A stretch of 20,000 nt of DNA from Chrysomallon squamiferum (Eukaryota > Mollusca > Gastropoda > Neomphalida > Peltospiridae): positions 8,980,506 to 9,000,505 of the forward strand of contig CM022670.1 in NCBI GenBank assembly GCA_012295275.1, written 5' to 3'. The position numbers were made by a program, and so were the translations under genes. Of this stretch, positions 1-9,835 are shown one piece after another. Numbering within the stretch: the first letter of the stretch is position 1; the number at the start of each line of letters is the position of its first letter. The notes under the pieces are model-generated. The model was not told where the DNA came from and did no database searches. It was given only the letters and a program-made list of their open reading frames with translations.

Positions 1-569
1 ACGCAGCCGTCATGGTGGAATACTTGTCGGAAATAGCCATCTACGTCATCACCTCTATGGCGGTCATCATAGCGTTCTACAAGATGAAGTCGCTGAGGTT
101 TACGCCCGGAGCCGGCATGGATCTGGAACAGAACCTGATAGTCGTCGCCCTGGCTGGAATCTACATATTCTCACTGCTCAGTATCATCGCTGGGGCGTTC
201 GTCTGTGGAAAGACTCAGAGCGTCCTCATCATCGTGTCCAGCGTACTGCGCATGTTCCAGGCCACCGTTCAGACTATATTTATGCTAAATTCCGTGCGCA
301 GGTGCGCGCACCTCAAGTACCAGGAGAAGCAGAAACCAGGAAGAGAGTTCGTAACCTTTCTTCTGATGGCTAACATTGCGATGTGGATCATCAACACGTT
401 CGAGGTGCAGCAGTCAGGAGCTAATCCTATTCAGATAGACTTTTATGGAGTCCTGTCGTGGAACATTTTCACACACCTGTCGAGCCCGCTGGCTATTTTC
501 TATCGCTTCCATTCGACCGTGTGTCTGTCAAACATTTGGAAACATGCATGGAAACGAAAGCGAGCTTGA
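1..569 (+). CDS. Otopetrin proton channel, C-terminal exon (5' part outside window)
   Basis: Seen: an open frame runs from the left edge (first full codon at 3) to TGA at 567-569, about 188 residues. Hydrophobic segments lie near residues 8-28, 43-64, 70-90, 112-132 and 143-165. The ending carries otopetrin hallmarks: GREFVTFLL, NIAMWIINTFE, IQIDFYG and PLAIFYRFHSTVCLS, then a basic tail KHAWKRKRA. Known: otopetrins are 12-pass, proton-selective channels of the plasma membrane or vesicles that open on acidification; this part covers the last five or so helices, including conserved charged residues of the C-terminal half. The frame is open before the first ATG at 12, and the residues there (AAVM) match the same place in the minus-strand paralog, so 12 is not the start; the gene continues to the left. 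It looks intact. Otopetrin family membership is firm; the paralog number is not assigned. Confidence 0.95.
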   Translation, partial: AAVMVEYLSEIAIYVITSMAVIIAFYKMKSLRFTPGAGMDLEQNLIVVALAGIYIFSLLSIIAGAFVCGKTQSVLIIVSSVLRMFQATVQTIFMLNSVRRCAHLKYQEKQKPGREFVTFLLMANIAMWIINTFEVQQSGANPIQIDFYGVLSWNIFTHLSSPLAIFYRFHSTVCLSNIWKHAWKRKRA

Positions 570-1128
570 AAACGTTAATTAACAATCGTTTATAATGATT
601 ATTGTTGTTTTGTTACGACGGAACAAAAAAAAAAAAATAATGTTCTCAGTATTCTCTGTTAATATTTGTTATATAAACAGGATGTTATTTAAAGCTTTAA
701 CTTGAAGGATATTTCTTTTTTTAACATGTTCAAATTCACAGATCAATGTATATAACCAAGTGGAAACCCTAAATGTGACAATAACAGGACTTAAAGAGAG
801 CAATGCATTCAATAGCAATGGAATCGATTTACACTGTAAATAAGTGCATCAACTTTACGTTGGAAGAAAATTTAGAATAATATCATTCAGGTGCTGGTGT
901 TCTTTTAATGTATTTGCCCAGAAATTGTTATCTATAAACATCTATTACAAACCATAACGATTCTGTAGTTTTTATATATATTTATTTCTTTACTAAACAA
1001 AATATTTTAATGAAACAGAAAGTAACAGGAATGTGATACCAAATTATTCTCCTTCACTTTAACACTAAAATCTTGGTTGTTCGGGTCACAGAAATATGTT
1101 TGCATAAAATTAGACATATCGAGCTTAA

Positions 1129-1134
1129 AATAAA
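1129..1134 (+). terminator. Possible polyadenylation signal AATAAA of the left otopetrin
   Basis: AATAAA lies about 560 bases after the otopetrin stop. In DNA this AT-rich such hexamers arise often by chance (another is at 1230-1235), and no clear GT-rich element follows, so the assignment is weak. Confidence 0.25.
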
Positions 1135-1798
1135 CATTCAGATTTTTGAATATTAACTAAGAAATTATGCCTTTTAAATTTTTATCAGAAAATGATGATA
1201 TGCAAAATAACAATATATATATATATATAAATAAATAATAATAATATGTGCATTAATAATAATTATTTTATTTGTAAGTAGCTTCGTAGACGTCCTTTTT
1301 TATTTTTTATTTTTTTTTTGTTTGTTTGTTTGTTTTGTTGTTGTTTATTTCGTTGCTGGTTTTTTAGTTGTTTTACACGGTTTCTTAACGCGCTAAGATT
1401 CAACACCAAGACACTTCTCCATATTACATTACACAGGGAAATCTTACGACTCTGCCTATACACTTTAACCTGAAACCAACCCAAAGAAACAACCCCATTA
1501 ATTACCATCCGAAGCGTGTGTGTGTTACAGGTCACTGTACTTTAAACAGGTGTCACCATCCATTCACTGAATACCTGGATTTAATACGTGTCACAGTAGT
1601 AGAAAGACTTAACTCAGTAAAATGCTTTAATCTGTGTGACCTTTCACGTTTGCCTTCCAGTTCTAAAGGTGCCGGCTAAAACCCGGAGAATAGAACTGAT
1701 TTAAGGATCAATCCCTCACCCTACTTGTGTTTTAGTTATTAGGTTATCAGACACATTTATATATTTTTTTTTTCTTATTATTATTTTTTTTTTTATTT

Positions 1799-1829
1799 AT
1801 TTATTTTTTTTTTTTTTTTTTTTTTTTTT
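1799..1829. repeat. Poly-T tract
   Basis: A run of T about 30 bases long follows a T/A-rich stretch starting near 1764. It could be a microsatellite or the tail of an old retroposed copy inserted in minus orientation; no element body was recognised beside it. Confidence 0.8.
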
Positions 1830-2280
1830 GTATAACGGGAAATCAATTAACTGAAAGGATCATTTCATGTGATTACTTTAAAATGAAAAAAAAAAAAGAA
1901 GAAAAAAGAAATTAAGAAAGAAAGAAGTCTAATTTCTACGAATCTTTGATAAACCAGATATGAAGCACTGTCATGAACGGGAAACAGACCAACAGATGCG
2001 CTAGCGAAGATTAATTCTGATCTTTACTTTCCAAAGCCTGAATCATCATCCCTGAACTTTAGTCCGATTCGTTTCTTTTTGTGGTATATGTAATTTTCAT
2101 AAAATAATGCATATTTATTTGTATTAGTGTATGTTTGAATGCATGCATGAATGAAACATAATCATGCAAGCTGATAAATGTTATTAACAAATTCATAAAA
2201 TTGTGACATTTCAGTAATAACGATAACAACAACAATTTACAAAACAAACCTAACCCGAGAAATGAATCGCCGTAAACAAA

Positions 2281-2310
2281 AGCAGAACGTAGTTCGTTTA
2301 TTACGTCACA
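2281..2310 (+). repeat. 30-bp motif with inverted ends, copy 1
   Basis: The 30 bases match the reverse complement of 14511-14540 at 27 positions, with an unbroken 22-base identical core (2287-2308, ACGTAGTTCG through ATTACGTCA). In copy 2 the core is bounded by TGACGTA and TACGTCA, which are inverted CRE-like half sites; here the left half site is degraded to GAACGTA. Flanks differ, so it looks like a remnant of a dispersed element or a shared binding site. Confidence 0.6.
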
Positions 2311-2340
2311 ATTGCGGAAACTAGCTGATTGTGTGGGTAC

Positions 2341-2371
2341 TTATAATAATAATAATAATATATTTTTATTA

Positions 2372-2411
<40 letters not shown>

Positions 2412-2421
2412 TATTATTAAG
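2341..2421. repeat. (AAT)n followed by (ATT)n microsatellite
   Basis: AAT units at 2344-2361 are followed by a longer ATT array up to about 2421. The two halves are complementary, so the tract can fold into a long AU hairpin if transcribed. Confidence 0.9.
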
Positions 2422-4127
2422 AAATTAATTAAATTTATGAGCCCATTTAAACATTTCTTTAATTCAGCTAAGGCAATTTTAATTAAAATTAATATTTGTT
2501 TAACAGATATACATAATAAAATTTAAATATTTTTATTAACACATAAAAATTAAATAAATATAATAATAAAATAAATTCCTTCCGCTTTTTAATTCAGTGT
2601 CATAAATACCAGTAATTAATAAAGGCTGATAAATAAGTTACAACATGTCATTAACTGTGACTAAATAAGGATATATAATCCCCAAAACAAGGCTACCTTA
2701 ATCATTTTCATAATGATTATAGCTAACAAACATTTAACACGCGATCAAATGACCGGTTCTCGGTCAGTAAATATGAAACAATCTCGAGAATTCACGTTAG
2801 GCACGATATCCGGGCTGCTAGTGAAAGTAGAGCGAAGGACTGTTTACCAGTTGAACTGTAGTCAATGACGCCAGAAGTCTATGACGGTCGCAAAGTCGTT
2901 TGTGAAAGAACACATTCCGGGATTTCTTGATATAGGTATCACTAAGTATACTCCGTAATTCGGTTATAACACCTTTTAAAAATAATTCAGCAATTTCGTA
3001 GCAGAATGCATTAAATGCTATAATATAAAACGATTAAGGATTATAATTCTACGGGGCGGGGATTAACCAGTCGACTCGATTTCTCGAACGTGTTATTTGA
3101 TGACGGAAACTGAAACTAGAAAGATAATTCAGTATTTGATAGGTATAATCTGTCATATTTATATATAAATCAAAGTATATCAGTGAAGTATTAAGGAAAC
3201 CCATGTACAAACTGTACTTATTTTTACTGTTGTTTTCTTCTGTTCTTCCAAGCACAGCTAAGAGATGTTTACTAAAAGGGAAATAACTCATTTTTATTGA
3301 CACAATGCAAAATATTAAAATCGGTTCTTCGCTGTGTACAAAACAGTGAAAAACGTTATTAATCAAAAGAAGAAGAAAGAGAAAAAAGTTAAATAAGTAG
3401 CAATTTTTAATTAATAAATAAATATAAAAATCAAAGATGTTTATAGGTAGAGTTGTTTAATTAGGACAATAATAGTAATCATGTATTTATAGCTGAAGGG
3501 TTACATAAACATGACTATGTATTTACATTAAAAAAAAAAAAAAAAAATTCTTCTGAACATTTTAAACATAATTAAATGAAATTCATCCTGAAATGAATAA
3601 CTTTTCTCTTCCTTTTTTATGGTAAAATGTGATTAGAAATAATAAAATAGAAAATATATATGACACACATAATTATTAATATATTCCTCCTAAAATGACA
3701 TCTTTTCTAATACACCTTATTAAACACTGATTGTAAATATTTATCATTAAATTATAAGTCAGACATAATGCAGGGCCATATAAACCTAGTAATAAAAATA
3801 TAGCTACCATATGATGTTTATAAATGAAAATAGACTTAATGACTCATATAGCAGTGGACATGAATTTCATGTCAAATAGACCTTTCCATAACTGCTGACA
3901 AATATGTTCATGCTAGACTGGGAAAATTAACTTTTATAGTGTTCTTTTGTTACTTTAGATATTTGAAACTGATATCTACATGTAAGTAATACAGTTGCTG
4001 AAGTATCAGACATACTTGTTGTATTGTCTGGGTAGCAAATAAAAAAAAAAAAAGAAACATTAATTACTTTACTAGGCAAGTAAATAATTTATGTTTTATA
4101 TTTGTGTTGGTTTTAATTTTTTAGTTG

Positions 4128-4136
<9 letters not shown>

Positions 4137-4161
<25 letters not shown>

Positions 4162-4162
4162 T
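4137..4162. repeat. (ATT)n microsatellite
   Basis: About eight ATT units directly follow a T run, 290 bases upstream of the ankyrin gene's first visible exon. Confidence 0.9.
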
Positions 4163-4479
4163 CTTAACATATTCTACAGACTTTTGCACTTGCTTAATCT
4201 GGATCTCTGACACAAATAGGTGTCAAAAAATTAAAATATTTTATACACATAACAATCACCAAGTCTTATTTGAGGAACCTGTAGTTTAAACAAAAAAGTT
4301 GTTGATCACTTTTACGTTTGTTTATAAAGAAACTAATCTTTTGCAATTTAAAATTTTTTAAAACCAGCACACCAAAGCGATGAATACACAACACACCTGA
4401 GGCTGTTACTTATACATAGTTGTTATATCTATTAAAATAAAATGTTAAATTTGTAGGTTGACATGGTGTTGATGGTGGA

Positions 4480-4618
4480 ATGTCTAACATAGACGAAGAT
4501 CTGCATGATGCGGTGCGGGAAAACAATATTACAAAGATTGAACAGCTTTTGTCTAAAGGAGCCAACATTGACGCTATCTACTATGGCTGGACTCCCTTCC
4601 AACAGGCTGTGGATATAG
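4480..4618 (+). CDS. Ankyrin-repeat protein, coding exon 1
   Basis: This begins the ankyrin gene at ATG 4480 (MSNIDEDLHDAVRENN) and encodes residues 1-46. It contains a capping repeat (LHDAVRENNITKIEQLL, then GANIDA) and the start of repeat 2 (YYGWTPFQQAVDIG). An in-frame TGA at 4459-4461 supports 4480 as the start; an out-of-frame ATG at 4463 precedes it. A TAG at 4454-4456 after a T-rich stretch could be the acceptor of a leader exon, making 4457-4479 5' UTR. The donor is ATAG|GTAGCT (GT at 4619), phase 1, and joins exactly to the exon at 5385 to give the glycine of VDIGYEEVA. Known: ankyrin repeats form protein-binding surfaces; the partner cannot be told from sequence. Confidence 0.85.
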
Positions 4619-7600
4619 GTAGCTGGGGTGGGGAGGTGTTTTGTTTTCAAAAATATGTATAAAACTGATTACATTTATATTTACATTTATATTTATATTT
4701 ATATTTATATATTTTTATAATTTTATAATTTTATATTTATATTTATATTTATATTTATATTTATATTTATATTTATATTATTGAGGTAAAATTTAAACAC
4801 AGCCTGCAGTTAATATTTTATCTAGTGTAACATAAAACTACTCAGATGTCTTTCTCTGTATAAAAACTATAAAAGTAAATTACAAAATATTGACAAGTTT
4901 ACAGTGTCTCAATTTCTGTTGTTTTTCTTTTTTACATTTATTAATTGACTTTGTAATATTATTTTCTATGTTGCATTGAATATAAGACATCATTTTAGGC
5001 TGTGTTTTGTTGTTTTTTTGTGTTTTTTTGCAAGATAATTGTTTTTGAAGTATTTAACTGTTCTTTATATCTTTTTTATTTCGTATTGTTTTTAGTGACA
5101 TCTTTACTGAAACTGCTTAGCACAAAGTAAAGAAATCACTGTGTTTTTATCATTATCATTTTACATATTATTTTATAACAGTAATTATCTTTAATATATA
5201 ATATGGCAGGTAATGGTGTTAATAGGAATATTTCTTATAGACAAGGGATGTAATAGGCATTTTACAACAATGATGTTTAATAATGAAATTTTGCAAGTTA
5301 TGAAGATGTAGCTATATTTCTGATAGACAAGGAATGTAAAATATATTTTATAACATTAATGATGTTTAATATATAACTTTGCAGGTTATGAAGAGGTAGC
5401 TATATTTCTGATAGACAAGGGATGTAACATACATTTCCATGATAAACGTCACATTTCTCCTTTTGAAGATGCTGTTAACAAAGGCCAAGCCAAGGTATCA
5501 AATTATAATTTATATTTTTATACTGTCCTTAAATAGTTTTGTAAAAAAAAAATAAAAGTAAAAATTAACATTAATGAAACACTTTAATATTTGTTTATTG
5601 AGAAATTCTTTATCTAATAATATTAGATATTAATAAATGTGTTTAACCCTTAGACTTCCATTCTGCAAAAGTTTTCAACTATGTAAACATATAAAACATT
5701 GTGTTTTGGTGAAATAAATAAATAAAAAATAATTAAACTCATAATATTTGTATTATCATTGTACATAGTTAAGGCATATTTATTTGATACTTTTACAATA
5801 TTCTCTAAATTAATCAATGTTTAGAAATTATCAGAGAAGAGAAAATAATTTTTTTAGGTTAAAATACAGAATTCTTCCTTACAGCATTTGAATTTACCAA
5901 CTGTTGCTGAGTAATCAGTACTACTAATCTGGTCTTAAATTTTCCAGTTTGATTCAGTTTTAACATCTGTACTTTTTTCATTTGTGAAAATCTACTCTGC
6001 TCTACTCTACTCTACTCCTTTTTATTTCTGATTAATTAAATATTATTTATTTATTACTTAGTTTTAGAATTGCTGATTCAAAAAATTTCACGTGAAACCA
6101 GACTTATTAAAAGATTTCTGATTTTCTCACTGTGAAGCAATCAAAAAAACTGACTTGGTGTTTCCCTAATCCAGTATTCTATCATCTTATTCCTACACTG
6201 GCTAGCATTAAATGTTTTGTTGAGTATTTTGAGTGTTCTGTTGTAGGTTATTGAGAGTTTACTAAATCATGGTGTTGATGGAAATTCACCTTTGTCATCT
6301 GGAGAGCCGCCAATTTTTGTTGCTGTTGAGAAAGAAAATCCCAAGCTTGTTTCGGTTTTTGTCAACTCAGGTAAAAACTGCAGCAACAGCAGCAGCAACA
6401 ACAACAACTATGACAATAATAATTATATAATAAATGTCAAAAATTTAAGATAAAAATTAAAAGAAATAGTTAAATTTGTTTTTTAATTATATTACTTACA
6501 GTAATACTGGAAATAAATATTTCTAACATGTTATTAATTTAAAATATCATAAATACTGATGTATTAGAACTATTTGATGTTTGATGTTTCCACATGCATG
6601 TATATATGTTTTTTGATATTTTACATCTCATGCATTCTATATCTGAGGTATAAAGGGAGATAATGAAAGTGTAGAACAGTTTGAAGTTGTTCTGTTTAAT
6701 AACACTGTTAAATTATTGTCTGTCATCAGCTATTAAATGCCATATAGTTTGCATTTATATATTCTTTAGATGAAATTTGTTACATTTAGCAGCAGTATTT
6801 TTTATTTATCCTCACATAGATACGAAAGAAGATTTTTGATAATGAGTTTAGTGGAGAAATCAGAAAGAGTCAAATCCATGGTCTATAAAATGTTTATTTA
6901 TCTGTTTTATTACTGCTATAAATATCCGAATTCTTTTACTTTTTGTAATTATTAATATTTTATTTTATTTTATTTTATTTTATTTTATTTTATTTTATTT
7001 TATTTTATTTTATTTTATTTTATTTATTTATTTTTTCATATTTTTTTTTTTTTTTTTTTATTTTTTATTTTTATATTTTTTTTATTTTTGTTTTATTTTT
7101 ATTTAACAGGAAATTTTTATTTTATTTTTTGACAAACAAACAATTTGAAAGTTATTCTGTTTTCGCAGCCAGGAATAAATTTATTACAAGATTTATTATT
7201 TTTTTAGCTGGAGGTTAGATATTATTTTTTTTTTTTATTATGACATTTTTTTTTTTTATTATTATTATTATTAACATCCAATTTTTTTTTATGTTTTCAA
7301 AACATTTTCAAGGTTTGTTCATAAAATTATTTCAGTATTTTAAAGAGTAGTGAAAGAATTTTGATTCTTTGTTGTTATTTCTTCTTTTCTTTTTATGTAT
7401 TGTTTTTATCACAAGATTTTATAGATTTTGTTTCTGAAAATAATGTTTTTTTTATTAATAAATACAAAATGACATTTCCTAAAGGCTAATATTTTTGTGC
7501 TGAATAATTCTTTTATTTTCAATGTAAGAAAAATCCAATATATTTTCATAAAAAAACTCTTTTTTAAAGGGTAGTGAAAGAATTTTGTTTCTTTATTCTC

Positions 7601-8485
7601 ATGCTTCTTTTCTTTTTAAAAATTATTTTTCTTTTTTAAAATTTTATTAAGATTTTGTTTATGAAAATGTTTTGTTTTATTAATAAATACAAAATGCAAA
7701 AGATTTCCAAGGGAAGGAAATATTTTTGCAATTCATTATGATTAATCTTTCTTTTTTTTTTCACATTATATTACCATACATATATCAAAGTGTTTAATAT
7801 TGTATTTGGTTGATTTACATTTTTACTGACGACCTTGAATCACAATGGGGAAGAAAACAACCATTTCCCTGAAATGTTCAAATATTTTTAATAAAATTAA
7901 TGTTATGAAAATTTCAGATCCCATTCACAATTCATTTTAAATTCTTTAAAGGGGATTGATTTTTATAACAACTTTTAAGATATCTTAACTGTGAAAACAT
8001 CTATTTAAAGCAGCATTGTACACAGTATTTTATGTACAAATGATATAACTTATTTTTCTTAATAACTAACACATTTCTTTTTAATATGCACAGACACACA
8101 CATTTACATACACACGCAGACACATGCACAAACATATGTATAAATACCCACATCATGTTTAATTTTAATTGTGGTGAGATTTAATATTTACCTCGTTCAT
8201 TAAGCTCTCTTATATCTGATGTAATTTTTCAACTGTTGTCATTAAACCATGTATTTGATAAAACATATATTTGTGTTACAGTACAACTGTAATCTGAATG
8301 TTCAGGACAGTGATGAGTGGACAGCTATGTGGCATGCCTACGCCAGCTGTAACGAGGAAATAATGGAATTACTTCTCAAAGCAGGAGCAGACAAGTCTGT
8401 CCCTAACAGTGATGGAATAACAATGCTAGAAGATGCCAAAGAAAATGAAGATTATGATGCAGTTGACATTTTAGTCAGATACTGA
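4480..8485 (+). CDS. Ankyrin-repeat protein gene (span of the visible exons)
   Basis: Four exons were read by eye: 4480-4618, 5385-5494, 6247-6370 and 8282-8485. They give about 124 residues, a gap, then 67 residues. The repeats in order are: N-terminal cap; YYGWTPFQQAVDIG...LIDKGCNIHF; HDKRHISPFEDAV...LLNHGVDGN; GEPPIFVAVEKEN...VFVNSG; a missing unit; DEWTAMWHAYASCNEEIMELLLKAGAD; and a final half repeat ending DAVDILVRY. Joins 1-2 and 2-3 are in phase. Exon 3 ends in phase 1 and exon 4 starts in phase 0, so one exon of length 3n+2, about 90 bases, is expected between 6371 and 8281. There is no SOCS box, kinase, membrane segment or signal peptide. The function is unknown beyond being a small, soluble, protein-binding ankyrin protein. 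Confidence 0.75.
4619..5384 (+). other. Ankyrin gene intron 1
   Basis: This GT-AG intron (donor GTAGCT, acceptor TTTGCAG) holds the (ATATTT)n repeat at 4673-4780 and two decayed copies of the following exon's 5' half at 5171-5345. Confidence 0.8.
4673..4780. repeat. (ATATTT)n hexanucleotide repeat
   Basis: A hexamer array with two or three interruptions near 4710-4730 lies about 55 bases inside intron 1 of the ankyrin gene. Confidence 0.9.
5171..5433 (+). repeat. Three tandem 86-89 bp units spanning the intron-exon 2 boundary
   Basis: Units begin at 5171, 5260 and 5346, each with TTTTAYAACA, and each carries intron end plus exon start. Their acceptor-like sites are GGCAGG at 5205-5210, TGCAAG at 5292-5297 and TGCAGG at 5380-5385. 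Units 2 and 3 match over about 49 bases with three substitutions (5291-5339 against 5379-5427); unit 1 is more decayed but keeps ATAGACAAGGGATGTAA. Only unit 3 continues into a full coding exon. The downstream exon bases at 5429-5450 still resemble the starts of units 2 and 3, so coding and intronic sequence here share one origin. Confidence 0.8.
5385..5494 (+). CDS. Ankyrin-repeat protein, exon 2
   Basis: Acceptor AG is at 5383-5384 and donor GT at 5495 (AAG|GTATCA). The 110 bases complete the split glycine and encode residues 48-83: second helix of repeat 2 (YEEVAIFLIDKGCNIHF), then HDKRHISPFEDAVNKGQAK, which opens repeat 3. The exon ends in phase 0, which matches exon 3. Spacing of the G-C-N and SPFEDAV motifs follows the 33-residue ankyrin register. 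Its first half is the working member of a three-copy tandem duplication reaching into the intron. Confidence 0.85.
5495..6246 (+). other. Ankyrin gene intron 2
   Basis: A GT-AG intron with nothing coding visible. It contains a short CTCTA pentamer array near 5990-6017. The acceptor is TGTTGTAG at 6239-6246, with a modest T-rich tract. Confidence 0.75.
6247..6370 (+). CDS. Ankyrin-repeat protein, exon 3
   Basis: Acceptor AG is at 6245-6246 and donor GT at 6371 (TCAG|GTAAAA). It encodes residues 84-124: VIESLLNHGVDGN closes repeat 3 and GEPPIFVAVEKENPKLVSVFVNS makes most of repeat 4. The 124 bases leave one base (G) of the next codon, so the next exon must begin with two bases. The visible downstream exon at 8282 does not: joined directly it reads into TAA after a few codons. 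The exon itself looks sound, with all frames consistent upstream. Confidence 0.85.
6956..7025. repeat. (TTTTA)n pentanucleotide repeat
   Basis: About 13 near-perfect TTTTA units, grading into T-rich sequence up to about 7100. Such arrays are prone to assembly collapse, which bears on the missing ankyrin exon. Confidence 0.95.
7342..7740 (+). repeat. Imperfect direct duplication, period 224-231 bp
   Basis: AAAGAGTAGTGAAAGAATTTTG at 7342 recurs, with one G in place of A, at 7566. Matching order continues through CTTCTTTTCTTTTT, GATTTTGTTT.TGAAAAT, TTATTAATAAATACAAAATG and TATTTTTG (7490 and 7721). Both units lie in the intronic region of the ankyrin gene and neither is coding. Confidence 0.75.
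8282..8485 (+). CDS. Ankyrin-repeat protein, last visible exon with stop
   Basis: Acceptor TTACAG ends at 8281; the reading frame is fixed by ankyrin motifs and runs to TGA at 8483-8485, 67 residues. It encodes the end of one repeat (YNCNLNVQ), a full repeat (DSDEWTAMWHAYASCNEEIMELLLKAGADKSV) and a C-terminal half repeat (DGITMLEDAKENEDYDAVDILVRY). A frame open back to an ATG at 8249 adds only intron-like residues. It starts in phase 0, incompatible with a direct join to exon 3, so an exon is missing between them. Being on the same strand, in the same repeat family and with a fitting register supports a single gene. Confidence 0.8.
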   Translation, partial: YNCNLNVQDSDEWTAMWHAYASCNEEIMELLLKAGADKSVPNSDGITMLEDAKENEDYDAVDILVRY

Positions 8486-8685
8486 CTTCCAAAATTCCTT
8501 CAACACCTGTCCCCACAAAAAAAAAAAAAAAAAAGTTTACTTTAATTTGTATTTCTTTATGATACAAATGGTTGAAATCTACAAAGAAAAACAATTACAG
8601 TTTTTAGTTTCTGTACAAGATGATTACCATCAGGCTTGAGGTTGAAATATGGAAAATAGCAACAAAAAAGTAAACAGTTATTAAA

Positions 8686-8691
8686 AATAAA
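8686..8691 (+). terminator. Polyadenylation signal AATAAA of the ankyrin gene
   Basis: AATAAA lies 200 bases after the ankyrin stop and is followed about 20 bases later by a GT-rich stretch (GTGTTCTTTGTTTTTGTTC near 8707-8725), the usual arrangement for cleavage and polyadenylation. It is the best such site near the stop codon. Confidence 0.5.
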
Positions 8692-9000
8692 TTAAAAGCA
8701 ACAGCAGTGTTCTTTGTTTTTGTTCTTTTCATGTAACCGTTCTTTATTTACTTATTTTATTAAAATTAATAATTTTAATAAAATTATCTTAATTAGTTTG
8801 GATGGTGGAAGAGTATTCAAATAGTTTATAACAAACTATTTTATAATTATTAGACTGATTATTACTTTTCTGTGAGTAAAGTTACAATATTATTTCATTT
8901 TTTTAATTTATTTTTTTTTGATTTTATTTATAATGCAGTTATATTCTGAATTTATTGATGAAGAAAATGTAAATAAAACAACAAAACTTTAATTTCAGAT

Positions 9001-9029
9001 TTTATTGCACATCTTTCTGAGCATTTATT
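9001..9029 (-). terminator. Possible polyadenylation signals for the minus-strand otopetrin
   Basis: TTTATT at 9001-9006 and 9024-9029 reads AATAAA on the minus strand. Use of these would imply a 3' UTR of about 1.2 kb; nothing closer to the stop was noticed. Chance occurrence is likely in such AT-rich DNA. Confidence 0.2.
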
Positions 9030-9762
9030 GTCACACGGACACAGTAATAATTTCTTTTCATCTTCGATATGTTTAGTCATGCCCTTACTAAAAGTAAAAA
9101 AGAGAGAGATTAACGAAGAACGATAACTCCATGCACATTATAAAAATAAGTTTACGTGCTATATTGCTCAAAGCCGTTATTCCGTAACGGTACGATTACT
9201 AGTGGTTTAAATAACGTTTCAAATTATTGGTTCCAATATTATGTTGCTTACAATTATGCCAAATGTAACACGGTATCTGTTAAAATTAGCCGTAAATCTT
9301 AAGAGCTGGATTTTGAATATTATGTTGTAACTATGTAAGAAAACTATTTTCTGAGATAAAATGAATTTTAAAATAACGTTTGTTTGTATGATCAGTAAGA
9401 ATAGCCCACACCTTTCTCCTGTGTATAGTCAGTAATCTGACAACACATCACAAGTACAAATAACGACACGACAGTCACATAATAATATCTAAGTAATCAG
9501 TACAAAAATTGTTTTCCTTTTGTTTTGTCTAATTCTACAGAATACAGGAACAAGTAAGTTCTGTGTGACTTCTAACTAATACTGCGCGTTTTCTATCAAG
9601 CGTCTGTTACTGGCATTTCTATTAAAAACATTTGATACAAGCTTTGTCGCGGACAATAAATAAAACGATAAACAACAACAAAAACAGTATCTAGCTGTTA
9701 TGTCTATAAAACATAAACATCCACTGAGGTATTTTAATGAAAATCTTTTCTGTAGTGCTGCC

Positions 9763-9809
<47 letters not shown>

Positions 9810-9835
9810 TAAATAATATAAATAATAATAATATA
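9763..9835. repeat. (AAT)n microsatellite
   Basis: A perfect TAA array to about 9809, then interrupted units with AATATA insertions. Confidence 0.95.

Larger units (their letters stand above)
570..4456. other. AT-rich spacer and 3' UTR of the left otopetrin
   Basis: No coding exon could be supported on either strand. The open frames present are short, low in complexity (for example a Q/N/K-rich minus-strand frame at 1263-1535) and lack recognisable domains. The stretch holds simple repeats: A/T runs, a TTTG-rich tract near 1318-1345, a poly-T tract near 1800-1829, (ATT)n near 2341-2421 and 4137-4162, and A runs near 3531-3547. A copy of a 30-bp repeated motif lies at 2281-2310. The slightly GC-richer patch at 2740-3120 shows nothing identifiable. 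Confidence 0.6.
6371..8281 (+). other. Ankyrin gene intronic region expected to hold a missing exon
   Basis: This AT-rich stretch starts with a short CAG/CAA run and contains (TTTTA)n at 6956-7025, T runs, and an imperfect duplication at 7342-7510 and 7565-7740. Checking AG sites for an exon with two leading bases and an ankyrin pattern found none: candidates at 6491, 6820, 7117 and 7169 run into stops or lack the motif. A weak open stretch at 6820-6880 (IRKKIFDNEFSGEIRK) is in the wrong phase. Confidence 0.6.

Noticed and set aside
1263-1535. Minus-strand 90-residue frame rich in Q, N and K
   Set aside because: It runs through TTTG/TTG-rich simple sequence; no domain or splice context.
2341-2421. 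Possible CRISPR-like or satellite array
   Set aside because: It is a plain trinucleotide microsatellite with no spacers.
4432-4650. Minus-strand 72-residue frame
   Set aside because: Antisense to the ankyrin coding exon, which has family homology.
6770-6955. Plus-strand 61-residue frame within the ankyrin gene
   Set aside because: Considered as the missing exon; neither frame nor sequence fits an ankyrin repeat, and it stops in the phase required.
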